Of a DNA stretch of 38,529 bases, positions 31,452 to 38,529 are shown piece by piece (within the stretch, counting starts at the first letter, position 1; every line of letters starts with the position of its first letter). The stretch is from UBA6183 sp034676125 (lineage in GTDB: Bacteria; Bacteroidota; Bacteroidia; UKL13-3), in contig JAUCCO010000018.1 in assembly GCA_034676125.1 (NCBI GenBank), forward strand, positions 1 to 38,529, read 5' to 3'. A model generated the notes under the pieces. That model saw only the letters and a program-made list of their open reading frames with translations, did no database searches and was not told where the DNA came from. The translations under genes and the position numbers were made by a program.

Positions 31452-32267
31452 TTAATTCTTTGGTTTTCTATCGCCAGTTCCTCTTCTGTCTCCAGCTGGT
31501 TTTCTATCACCACGAGGTCTGTCGTTTCTTTTGTCTCCACGAGGTCTGTCACCAGCGCCTCTTCTATCATTACCGCCTCTATTATTTCCACCGCGGGCAC
31601 CTTCAGTGCTTGCAATACCTGCATTAGGAGATAAATCACGCTTGCCGTATACTTCACCTTTACAGATCCATACTTTGATACCGATTTTACCATAAACAGT
31701 TAATGCTTCAACAATAGTATAATCAATATCTGCACGTAGTGTATGTAAAGGAGTTCTGCCTTCTTTGTACGATTCAGAACGAGCCATTTCAGCTCCACCT
31801 AAACGACCAGAAACCATAATCTTAATTCCTTCAGCACCCATACGCATGGTAGAAGCGATAGCTGTTTTTAGTGCACGTTTGTACGAAACACGAGCTTCAA
31901 GCTGACTAGCAATAGTTTCTCCAACTAAAGTAGCATCTAATTCAGGGCGTTTAATTTCAAATATATTTATTTGAACATCCTTTTTAGTAAGCTTTTTAAT
32001 CTCTTCTTTAATTTTATCAACTTCTGATCCAGCTTTACCGATAACGATACCTGGACGAGATGTATGAATAGTAATGATAATACGTTTTATTGTTCTTTCG
32101 ATTACAATACGAGCTATACCACCTTTTGCGATACGAACTTTTAGGTACTTTCTGATTTTCTCATCTTCAATAAGTTTATCAGCAAAATTGTTGCCACCGT
32201 ACCAGTTAGATTCCCAACCTCTGATGATACCTAATCTTAAACCTATCGGGTTAACTTTTTGTCCCAT
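31452..32267 (-). CDS. rpsC: Small-subunit ribosomal protein S3 with Arg/Gly/Asp-rich tail
   Basis: The 271 residues start MGQKVNPIGLRLGII, with a KH domain (RPGIVIGKAGSEVDKIKEEI, about 71-90) and the S3 C-terminal domain through IGIKVWICKGEVYGK (about 195-209). S3 lies at the mRNA entry with helicase-like function. Beyond residue 220 comes a tail of about 50 residues made almost only of Arg, Gly, Asp, Asn, Lys and Pro, with RPRGD twice, nine residues apart, and repeated DRK/DRR units. The length exceeds E. coli S3 by almost 40 residues. Confidence 0.97.
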   Translation of the reverse strand: MGQKVNPIGLRLGIIRGWESNWYGGNNFADKLIEDEKIRKYLKVRIAKGGIARIVIERTIKRIIITIHTSRPGIVIGKAGSEVDKIKEEIKKLTKKDVQINIFEIKRPELDATLVGETIASQLEARVSYKRALKTAIASTMRMGAEGIKIMVSGRLGGAEMARSESYKEGRTPLHTLRADIDYTIVEALTVYGKIGIKVWICKGEVYGKRDLSPNAGIASTEGARGGNNRGGNDRRGAGDRPRGDKRNDRPRGDRKPAGDRRGTGDRKPKN

Positions 32268-32279
32268 TCTGATTTAAAT

Positions 32280-32663
32280 TTATGCGTTGTTATTATTTAC
32301 AGTTTCAACAGTTGCAGCAATTTTGCTGTCAACTACAAGCGTTACGTGATTAGAACGTTTTCTAATACGATATGCTCTACCTTGAGGAGCGGGTCTAACA
32401 CGCTTCATCATTGCACCACCATCAACAAAAATTGTTTTCACGTATAACTGTGCGTTTTCAACATCAGCCCCTTCATTTTTTTGTTCCCAATTGGCAATTG
32501 CCGAGCGTAACAATTTATCTAAACGGTGTGAACTTTCCTTTTTGTTATTGAAACGAAGTATATTCATCGCTTCACCTACACGCTTACCGCGCACTAAGTC
32601 GGCAAGTAACCTCATTTTACGAGGGGATGTAGGACAGTTATTTAATTTCGCTATTGCTTCCAT
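32280..32663 (-). CDS. rplV: Large-subunit ribosomal protein L22
   Basis: The 127 residues include SPRKMRLLADLVRGKRVGEA near the start and KRVRPAPQGRAYRIRKRSNHVTLVV, the beta-hairpin that extends into the exit tunnel. It starts 6 bases after rpsS and ends 12 before rpsC. Confidence 0.97.
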   Translation of the reverse strand: MEAIAKLNNCPTSPRKMRLLADLVRGKRVGEAMNILRFNNKKESSHRLDKLLRSAIANWEQKNEGADVENAQLYVKTIFVDGGAMMKRVRPAPQGRAYRIRKRSNHVTLVVDSKIAATVETVNNNNA

Positions 32664-32669
32664 TATTCG

Positions 32670-32936
32670 TTAGTCTTTTTTAGTCGGGTGACTCTTGAAT
32701 GTTCTGGTAGGTGCAAATTCACCAAGCTTATGCCCTACCATGTTTTCAGTTACATAAACAGGAATAAACTTGTTTCCGTTGTGCACTCCGAATGTATGAC
32801 CTACGAAATCAGGTGTAATCATAGTTCTACGTGACCAAGTTTTAATCACTGATTTCTTTTTTGCTTCGTTCATAGCTATAACTTTTTTGTCTAGCTTAAC
32901 ATCAACGAAGGGTCCTTTTTTTAGCGAACGAGCCAT
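32670..32936 (-). CDS. rpsS: Small-subunit ribosomal protein S19
   Basis: The 88 residues MARSLKKGPFVDVKL, IKTWSRRTMITPDFVGHTFGV and GHKLGEFAPTRTFKSH are the S19 hallmarks. S19 pairs with S13 in the 30S head. It follows rplB by 6 bases. Confidence 0.98.
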   Translation of the reverse strand: MARSLKKGPFVDVKLDKKVIAMNEAKKKSVIKTWSRRTMITPDFVGHTFGVHNGNKFIPVYVTENMVGHKLGEFAPTRTFKSHPTKKD

Positions 32937-32942
32937 ATTATA

Positions 32943-33767
32943 TTACTTCTTACGTCTTTCGATAATAAATTTATTTGAATGCTTTTTAGGTGTACGTGTT
33001 TTGTAACCTTTAGCAATTAATCCTTTGCGAGAGCGAGGATGTCCTCCAGATGCTCTACCTTCTCCACCACCCATAGGGTGATCAACAGGGTTCATCGCAA
33101 CTGGTCTTGTACGTGGACGTACACCTCTCCAACGGTTAGCACCTGCTTTTCCCATACGCTCTAAGCTGTGGTCAGGGTTTGAAACAGATCCGATTGTAGC
33201 TAAACATGTAGAAACAATCATACGGGTTTCACCTGATGCCAACTTAACGATAGCATATTTACCATCACGGTTAAGAAGTTGAGCAAATGTTCCAGCAGAA
33301 CGAACTAACTTTCCTCCTTGACCAGGTTGTAATTCTATATTATAGATTACAGTTCCTAAAGGGATTTCACTTAGTGGTAATGTATTACCGATATCTGGTG
33401 GAGAACCAACGCCACTTAAAATTGTTTGTCCAACTTTAAGGCCATGTGGAGCAAGCATGTATCTTTTTTCGCCATCTGCAAAATGCAATAAAGCAATACG
33501 TGCAGTACGGTTTGGATCATACTCAATAGTAGCTACAGTAGCTGGTATCGCGTGTTTGTTACGCTTAAAGTCGATAATACGATACTTCTGCTTATGACCA
33601 CCACCAATGTAGCGCATAGTCATTTTACCAGAACCGTTACGACCACCACTTTTGCTGTGTTTTGCTATCAACGATTTTTCGGGTGTTGATGTTGTGATCT
33701 CCTCAAATGTATTCACTGATTTAAAGCGAGTACCAGGAGTCATTGGTCTAAATTTTCTTATTCCCAT
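32943..33767 (-). CDS. rplB: Large-subunit ribosomal protein L2
   Basis: The 274 residues contain RNGSGKMTMRYIGGGHKQKYR, the C-terminal MNPVDHPMGGGEGRASGGHP with the conserved histidine region, and the basic end KTRTPKKHSNKFIIERRKK. L2 supports subunit association and peptidyl-transferase activity. Normal length. Confidence 0.98.
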   Translation of the reverse strand: MGIRKFRPMTPGTRFKSVNTFEEITTSTPEKSLIAKHSKSGGRNGSGKMTMRYIGGGHKQKYRIIDFKRNKHAIPATVATIEYDPNRTARIALLHFADGEKRYMLAPHGLKVGQTILSGVGSPPDIGNTLPLSEIPLGTVIYNIELQPGQGGKLVRSAGTFAQLLNRDGKYAIVKLASGETRMIVSTCLATIGSVSNPDHSLERMGKAGANRWRGVRPRTRPVAMNPVDHPMGGGEGRASGGHPRSRKGLIAKGYKTRTPKKHSNKFIIERRKK

Positions 33768-33786
33768 AATTCTATTTATACTTCAA

Positions 33787-34077
33787 TTATATGTTTGCGA
33801 AGAAATCAATTACTTGACCTTCTTTAACAGTGATAATAGCTTTTTTTACTGATGGTCTTCTGCCACTAAATTGTCCTCTTTTAGTGAAACGAGATTTAGC
33901 TTTACCTGCATAAATTGCAGTGCTAACACCCGTAACAGTAATGTCGTACATTTTTTCTATAGCAACCTTAATCTCAGGTTTGTTAGCTGTTTTGTCTACC
34001 AAAAAACTATACTGGTTAAGCTTTTCGCTTAATTTAGTTGATTTCTCGGTGATTAATGGCTTTTTTAAAATGCTCAT
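33787..34077 (-). CDS. rplW: Large-subunit ribosomal protein L23
   Basis: The 96 residues begin MSILKKPLITEKSTKL and include YSFLVDKTANKPEIKVAIEKMYDI. L23 at the tunnel exit is the main docking site of trigger factor, encoded elsewhere in this window. It lies 5 bases after rplD. Confidence 0.97.
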   Translation of the reverse strand: MSILKKPLITEKSTKLSEKLNQYSFLVDKTANKPEIKVAIEKMYDITVTGVSTAIYAGKAKSRFTKRGQFSGRRPSVKKAIITVKEGQVIDFFANI

Positions 34078-34082
34078 TTTTT

Positions 34083-34709
34083 TTAATTTAATGTTTCAAC
34101 AATAACTGGAACAGAGTTCTCTAGCAAGATAACTTTGTTTGCATGTAAAATTTCGTAAGTGTTTACATCTTTTGCTGCTACAACCTTTGCTTTAGGCAAG
34201 TTGCGACTAGAGCGGTAGATGTTTGCATTATACTCAGGTATAATCATTAACACTTTTTCGTTTGTTAGCTTTAAGTTATTAAGGAGCGCAATATACTGTT
34301 TTGTTTTTGGAGCATCAAAGCTGAAACTTTCTAAAACTGTAATATTGTTTTCTTTAGCTTTATAAGCAAAGGCAGATTTACGTGCTAATTGCTTTAACTT
34401 TTTGTTTAACTTAAAACTATAATCGCGAGGGCGAGGGCCGTGAATACGAGCACCACCAACGAATGTACCACTTTTGATACTTCCCTTACGAGAACCACCT
34501 GTACCTTTTTGACGGTGTAGTTTTTTCGTTGAGCCACTTAACTCACTTTTATCTTTCGTTTTATGCGTACCTTGACGTTGGTTAGCAAGATATTGCTTAA
34601 CATCTAAGTAAATAGCATGGTTATTTGGCTCTATACCAAATGTATCAACAGAAAGTGTGATTTTTTTACCGGTTTCTGTACCGTTAATATTCAATACTGC
34701 TAATTCCAT
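34083..34709 (-). CDS. rplD: Large-subunit ribosomal protein L4
   Basis: The 208 residues include the loop KKLHRQKGTGGSRKGSIKSG followed by FVGGARIHGPRPRDYS, which reaches into the exit tunnel. In E. coli L4 also regulates the S10 operon; nothing in this sequence shows whether that is true here. It begins one base after the rplC stop. Confidence 0.97.
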   Translation of the reverse strand: MELAVLNINGTETGKKITLSVDTFGIEPNNHAIYLDVKQYLANQRQGTHKTKDKSELSGSTKKLHRQKGTGGSRKGSIKSGTFVGGARIHGPRPRDYSFKLNKKLKQLARKSAFAYKAKENNITVLESFSFDAPKTKQYIALLNNLKLTNEKVLMIIPEYNANIYRSSRNLPKAKVVAAKDVNTYEILHANKVILLENSVPVIVETLN

Positions 34710-34710
34710 G

Positions 34711-35328
34711 TTATTTTTCGATAAAAACGATTGAACCTATAGAGCCAGGTATGCTACCTTTAACAACTAGCAAGTTCTGGTCCTTCATAACTTTTAAAAT
34801 TTCTAGATTGGTTTTCTTTACGCGATCACCACCCATTCTACCAGCCATACGCATACCTTTAAATACGCGAGATGGATCTGATGAAGCTCCTAATGAACCA
34901 GGCGCTCTTAAACGGTTGTGTTGACCATGCGTTTGCATACCAACCCCACTAAACCCGTGGCGTTTTACAACACCCTGAAAACCTTTTCCTTTAGAAGTGC
35001 CAACTACGTCAACATATTCTCCTTCAGCAAACAGGTCTACAGATAATGTTTGACCAAGTTCAAGTGTTTCTTCAAAGCCTTTAAATTCTACCAACTTACG
35101 TTTAGGCGTGGTATTAGCTTTTTTAAATATACCTATTTGCGCAGCGGGAGTGTTTTTTTCTTTACGTTCTCCATACGCTAGCTGAACAGCAGCGTAGCCA
35201 TCTTTATCTGTGGTTTTAACTTGCGTTACCACACAAGGGCCCGCTTCGATAACCGTACAAGCTATATTCTTGCCGTTATTATCGTAAATGCTGGTCATTC
35301 CAACTTTTTTTCCTATCAGTCCTGACAT
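34711..35328 (-). CDS. rplC: Large-subunit ribosomal protein L3
   Basis: The 205 residues start MSGLIGKKVGMTSIYDN and include GTSKGKGFQGVVKRHGFSG and RMAGRMGGDRVKKTNLEI, typical of L3 near the peptidyl-transferase centre. I take the ATG at 35328; the frame extends upstream to 35343 but would overlap the rpsJ stop. It is 11 bases from rpsJ. Confidence 0.97.
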   Translation of the reverse strand: MSGLIGKKVGMTSIYDNNGKNIACTVIEAGPCVVTQVKTTDKDGYAAVQLAYGERKEKNTPAAQIGIFKKANTTPKRKLVEFKGFEETLELGQTLSVDLFAEGEYVDVVGTSKGKGFQGVVKRHGFSGVGMQTHGQHNRLRAPGSLGASSDPSRVFKGMRMAGRMGGDRVKKTNLEILKVMKDQNLLVVKGSIPGSIGSIVFIEK

Positions 35329-35339
35329 AATTTTTATGA

Positions 35340-35648
35340 TCAAACTTTAATTTCAACGTCAACTCCGCTTGGTAATTCTAATTTCATTAGAGCATCAACA
35401 GTTTTTGCGGTTGAACTGTAGATGTCCAGTATTCTTTTGTAAGAACATAACTGGAATTGTTCTCTTGCTTTCTTGTTAACATGCGGAGAGCGAAGAACTG
35501 TGTAAATTTTCTTTTTTGTAGGTAATGGAATTGGACCACTAACTATAGCTCCGGTAGATTTTACCGTTTTTACAATCTTCTCTGCCGACTTGTCAACCAG
35601 ATTGTAGTCAAATGACTTAAGCTTTATTCTTATTCTTTGGTTAACCAT
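35340..35648 (-). CDS. rpsJ: Small-subunit ribosomal protein S10
   Basis: The 102 residues include RIKLKSFDYNLVDKSAEKIV, SGPIPLPTKKKIYTVLRSPHVNKKAREQF, standard for S10, which is also the transcription antitermination factor NusE. It follows fusA by only 5 bases, so the str and S10 operons are fused here, with no tuf gene between. Confidence 0.98.
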   Translation of the reverse strand: MVNQRIRIKLKSFDYNLVDKSAEKIVKTVKSTGAIVSGPIPLPTKKKIYTVLRSPHVNKKAREQFQLCSYKRILDIYSSTAKTVDALMKLELPSGVDVEIKV

Positions 35649-35653
35649 ATGAT

Positions 35654-37756
35654 TTAGGCTTTTGCTTTACCGTTTACTTTTGCTAAAACTTCTTCTTGTA
35701 CGTTACGTGGAGCATCGGCATAGTGGTCAAACTCCATTGTTGAAGTTGCACGTCCTGATGATAAAGTACGCAATTGTGTTACGTAACCAAACATCTCTGC
35801 CAATGGCACTTTTGCTTTAATCACTTGAGCACCAGCACGGGTATCCATACCATCAAGTTGACCTCTGCGTTTATTTAAATCTCCAATAACATCACCCATA
35901 TTTTCTTCTGGTGTTAAAATCTCTATTTTCATAATAGGTTCTAACAATACAGGGTTTGCTTTACGAGCTGCTTCTTTAAAACCAATCTTTGCTGCTAATT
36001 CAAATGATAATGCATCTGAATCTACTGCGTGGAATGAACCATCATATAAGCGAACTTTTAAACTTTCAATTGCATAACCGGCTAAAACACCATTTTGCAT
36101 TGCAGCTTTAAAGCCTTTTTCAACCGATGGTATAAATTCTTTAGGAATTGAACCACCAACTATCTCGTTTATAAATTCTAATCCTGGCTTATCAGAAGAA
36201 CCTGGCATCAATTCAAATTGAATATCAGCAAACTTACCTCTACCACCTGATTGTTTTTTGTAAACCTCACGGTGAGTTGTAGCCGTTTTGATATTTTCTT
36301 TATAAGATACTTGAGGTGCGCCTTGGTTACACTCAACTTTGAATTCGCGCTTTAGGCGGTCAATAATAATTTCTAAGTGTAGCTCACCCATTCCAGAGAT
36401 AACTGTTTGACCGGTATCTTCATCTGTATGAACACGGAAGGTAGGATCTTCTTCAGCCAATTTAGCTAAACTCATACCTAATCTATCCACGTCAGCTTGA
36501 GTTTTAGGCTCAATTGCTAATCCAATAACTGGCTCTGGGAAATTCATCGCCTCTAATACAATTGGATGTTTCTCATCACAAAGTGTATCACCGGTTTTGA
36601 TATCTTTAAAACCAACTGCTGCTCCAATATCCCCAGCTTCTAAAGTATCAATAGGATTTTGTTTGTTTGCATGCATTTGGAATATACGAGAGATACGTTC
36701 TTTATTACCACTACGGGTATTTAATACGTATGAACCAGCATCTAATTTACCCGAATATGCACGTATAAAAGCTAAACGACCAACAAAAGGATCTGTAGCA
36801 ATTTTAAATGCTAATGCAGCAAATGGCTCCTTAACTGAAGGTTGGCGACTAATTTCTGCTCCAGTATCAGGGTGTAAACCTGTTATACTTTCTTTATCCA
36901 TTGGGCTAGGTAACAACTCCATTACTATATCAAGCATGGTTTGTACACCTTTGTTTTTGAATGAAGAACCGCACAACATTGGTACAATCTTCATATCAAT
37001 AACAGCTTTGCGCAATGCATCTAATATTTCACGCTCAGTAATTGATTTAGGGTCTTCGAAGAATTTCTCCATCAAAGAATCATCATATTCAGATACTGCT
37101 TCTAATAATTTCTCTCTCCACTCAAGTGCTTCTTCCATTAAGTCTGCAGGAATTTCAACAACTTCATAGGTCATACCTTTGTCGTGTGTATTCCAAATCA
37201 TTCCACGGAAGTTGATTAAATCAACCACCCCCGTAAAACCATCTTCTGCACCAATAGGTAATTGTAATGGAATTGCATTACTACCTAACATATCCCTAAC
37301 TTGTTTAACTACTTTAAGGAAATCAGCACCAGAACGATCCATCTTATTTACGAAACCTAAACGTGCTACGTTGTAGTTATTAGCTAAACGCCAGTTAGTT
37401 TCTGATTGTGGTTCAACACCATCAACTGCCGAAAATAAGAACACTAAACCATCCAATACACGTAACGAACGATTTACTTCAACAGTAAAATCTACGTGAC
37501 CAGGAGTATCAATAATATTAATATGGTAATTTTTATCACGGTATTTCCAAGGTACAGTAACTGCAGCAGAAGTAATTGTAATACCTCGCTCTTGTTCTTG
37601 TGCCATCCAATCCGTGGTTGCAGAACCCTCATGGGTTTCACCCAATTTGTGATTTACACCAGAATAGTATAGAATGCGCTCTGTTGTGGTAGTTTTACCA
37701 GCATCAATATGAGCAGCAATTCCAATATTTCGTGTTAATGTTAAGTCTCTTGACAT
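35654..37756 (-). CDS. fusA: Elongation factor G
   Basis: The 700-residue translocation GTPase. The G domain shows AHIDAGKTTTTERILYYSG (G1), DTPGHVDF (G3) and NKMDRSGAD (G4). Later domains include PQVSYKENIKT in domain IV, with a full C-terminus (TLSSGRATSTMEF). The length and its place in the str operon favour the canonical EF-G rather than a paralog. It follows rpsG by 27 bases. Confidence 0.98.
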   Translation of the reverse strand: MSRDLTLTRNIGIAAHIDAGKTTTTERILYYSGVNHKLGETHEGSATTDWMAQEQERGITITSAAVTVPWKYRDKNYHINIIDTPGHVDFTVEVNRSLRVLDGLVFLFSAVDGVEPQSETNWRLANNYNVARLGFVNKMDRSGADFLKVVKQVRDMLGSNAIPLQLPIGAEDGFTGVVDLINFRGMIWNTHDKGMTYEVVEIPADLMEEALEWREKLLEAVSEYDDSLMEKFFEDPKSITEREILDALRKAVIDMKIVPMLCGSSFKNKGVQTMLDIVMELLPSPMDKESITGLHPDTGAEISRQPSVKEPFAALAFKIATDPFVGRLAFIRAYSGKLDAGSYVLNTRSGNKERISRIFQMHANKQNPIDTLEAGDIGAAVGFKDIKTGDTLCDEKHPIVLEAMNFPEPVIGLAIEPKTQADVDRLGMSLAKLAEEDPTFRVHTDEDTGQTVISGMGELHLEIIIDRLKREFKVECNQGAPQVSYKENIKTATTHREVYKKQSGGRGKFADIQFELMPGSSDKPGLEFINEIVGGSIPKEFIPSVEKGFKAAMQNGVLAGYAIESLKVRLYDGSFHAVDSDALSFELAAKIGFKEAARKANPVLLEPIMKIEILTPEENMGDVIGDLNKRRGQLDGMDTRAGAQVIKAKVPLAEMFGYVTQLRTLSSGRATSTMEFDHYADAPRNVQEEVLAKVNGKAKA

Positions 37757-37783
37757 TTTATATGTACGCTATTCTTTTACTAA

Positions 37784-38254
37784 TTAGCTAACTTTGAAGT
37801 GAGAGAATGCTTTGTTAGCTTCAGCCATTCTATGTGTATCTTCGCGTTTTTTAACTGCTGCACCTTCACCTTTTGAAGCTGCGATAATTTCTCCAGCTAA
37901 TTTATCAGCCATTGATTTTTCGTTACGTCTGCGAGAATAGTCTATCATCCACTTCATACCAACTGCAACTTTTCTTTCAGCAGGCACTTCCATTGGAATT
38001 TGGAAAGTAGCACCACCCACACGTCTTGCTTTTACTTCTACTGCAGGCATAATATTGTTTAAAGCTTTTTTCCAAACGTCAATTCCACGTTCTTGGATTT
38101 TTGCTTCTACTTTATCTAATGCAGAGTAAAACACATGGTATGCTGTACTTTTTTTACCATCCCACATAAGGTTATTTACAAACCTTGTTACCAAAATATC
38201 ATTAAATTTTGGATCTGGTAATAAAATGCGTTTTTTAGGTTTTGATTTTCTCAT
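37784..38254 (-). CDS. rpsG: Small-subunit ribosomal protein S7
   Basis: The 156 residues include KPKKRILLPDPKFNDILVTRFVN, NIMPAVEVKARRVGGATFQIPMEV and the C-terminal RMAEANKAFSHFKV. S7 nucleates the 30S head and contacts E-site tRNA. It lies between rpsL and fusA. Confidence 0.98.
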   Translation of the reverse strand: MRKSKPKKRILLPDPKFNDILVTRFVNNLMWDGKKSTAYHVFYSALDKVEAKIQERGIDVWKKALNNIMPAVEVKARRVGGATFQIPMEVPAERKVAVGMKWMIDYSRRRNEKSMADKLAGEIIAASKGEGAAVKKREDTHRMAEANKAFSHFKVS

Positions 38255-38277
38255 TGTATGCTATCCCTAAATCTTAA

Positions 38278-38529
38278 TTATTTTTTCTTAGCTTTTGGAT
38301 CTACCGCTACTTGACCTGGCTTTGGTTTTTTAGTACCATATTTAGATCTGCGTTGGTTACGACCAGCAACACCAGCTGTATCTAATGCACCACGTACAAT
38401 GTGGTAACGAACACCTGGTAAATCTTTAACACGACCACCGCGAACTAACACGATAGAGTGTTCTTGTAAATTGTGACCTTCACCCGGAATGTATGCGTTC
38501 ACTTCGTTTCCGTTGGTTAAACGAACACG
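38278..38529 (-). CDS. rpsL: Small-subunit ribosomal protein S12 (partial, N-terminus beyond the window)
   Basis: The frame is open to the right edge and encodes the last 83 residues of S12: RVRLTNGNE, then AYIPGEGHNLQEHS, VRGGRVKDLPGVRYHIVRG and a lysine-rich end. S12 monitors decoding in the A site. A GTG inside the window is an internal valine, not the start. It is the first gene of the super-operon seen here; its promoter is outside the window. Confidence 0.97.
   Translation of the reverse strand, partial: RVRLTNGNEVNAYIPGEGHNLQEHSIVLVRGGRVKDLPGVRYHIVRGALDTAGVAGRNQRRSKYGTKKPKPGQVAVDPKAKKK

Noticed and set aside
31370..31693. A 107-codon ORF in another frame over the rpsC tail and rplP start
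   Set aside because: It overlaps two conserved ribosomal genes and is low-complexity because it reads the repetitive rpsC tail out of frame.
36597..37169. A 190-codon plus-strand ORF antisense to fusA
   Set aside because: It lies wholly within the EF-G gene, whose protein is conserved along its length. The antisense product has no recognisable domain and the open frame is a codon-use shadow.

Overview
The window is AT-rich chromosomal DNA from a member of the Bacteroidota. The supporting signs are: a zinc-free 38-residue L36; the order rpsL-rpsG-fusA-rpsJ with no tuf; an S46 dipeptidyl-peptidase; DUF3108 and DUF3109 proteins; many secreted proteins whose signal peptides end in A-Q or similar; promoters of the TTTG / TAnnTTTG type; and an almost complete lack of Shine-Dalgarno sequences. 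A flavobacterial or near-flavobacterial lineage is plausible, but the sequence alone does not settle genus or family. I see no insertion sequence, prophage, CRISPR array or plasmid function. This is core genome.

Left part (1-9.9 kb): the tail of an upstream gene and its terminator. Then, on the minus strand, purA (purine synthesis) and a Fur-family repressor, and a large secreted protein joining a CAP-like domain to an OmpA-like domain. On the plus strand follow an antiquitin-type aldehyde dehydrogenase, a DUF3108 envelope protein and an unannotated 43-residue membrane peptide. The last of these converges on the stringent-response enzyme gene spoT/rel.

Middle part (10-21.5 kb): a tRNA-Leu(UAG) gene behind a near-perfect Bacteroidota promoter and a decayed partial copy of itself. 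Next comes a protein quality-control block of trigger factor, ClpP and ClpX, each unit closed by an intrinsic terminator. After it are three tandem secreted beta-barrel-like paralogs, a convergent S46 peptidase with a DPP11-type specificity residue, a small unknown membrane protein, queG coupled to a barrel-plus-unknown-domain protein, and a cysteine-rich DUF3109 protein.

Right part (21.5-38.5 kb): one continuous minus-strand str-S10-spc-alpha super-operon, running from rpsL (cut by the window edge) through rpsG, fusA, rpsJ, rplCDWB, rpsS, rplV, rpsC, rplP, rpmC, rpsQ, rplNXE, rpsNH, rplFR, rpsE, rpmD, rplO, secY, infA, rpmJ, rpsMKD, rpoA and rplQ to a terminator. It supplies ribosomal proteins, EF-G, IF-1, the protein-export channel and the RNA polymerase alpha subunit. 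Its most unusual stretch surrounds rpsH: a 149-bp gap with a Shine-Dalgarno-led micro-ORF before the gene, and a perfect Shine-Dalgarno sequence after it, in front of rplF.

I found no convincing new multi-gene system. The observations most worth a second look are the rpsH/rplF signals, the tRNA-Leu leader, the hidden 43-residue membrane peptide with a start-proximal hairpin, the CAP-OmpA fusion and the queG-coupled two-domain protein.
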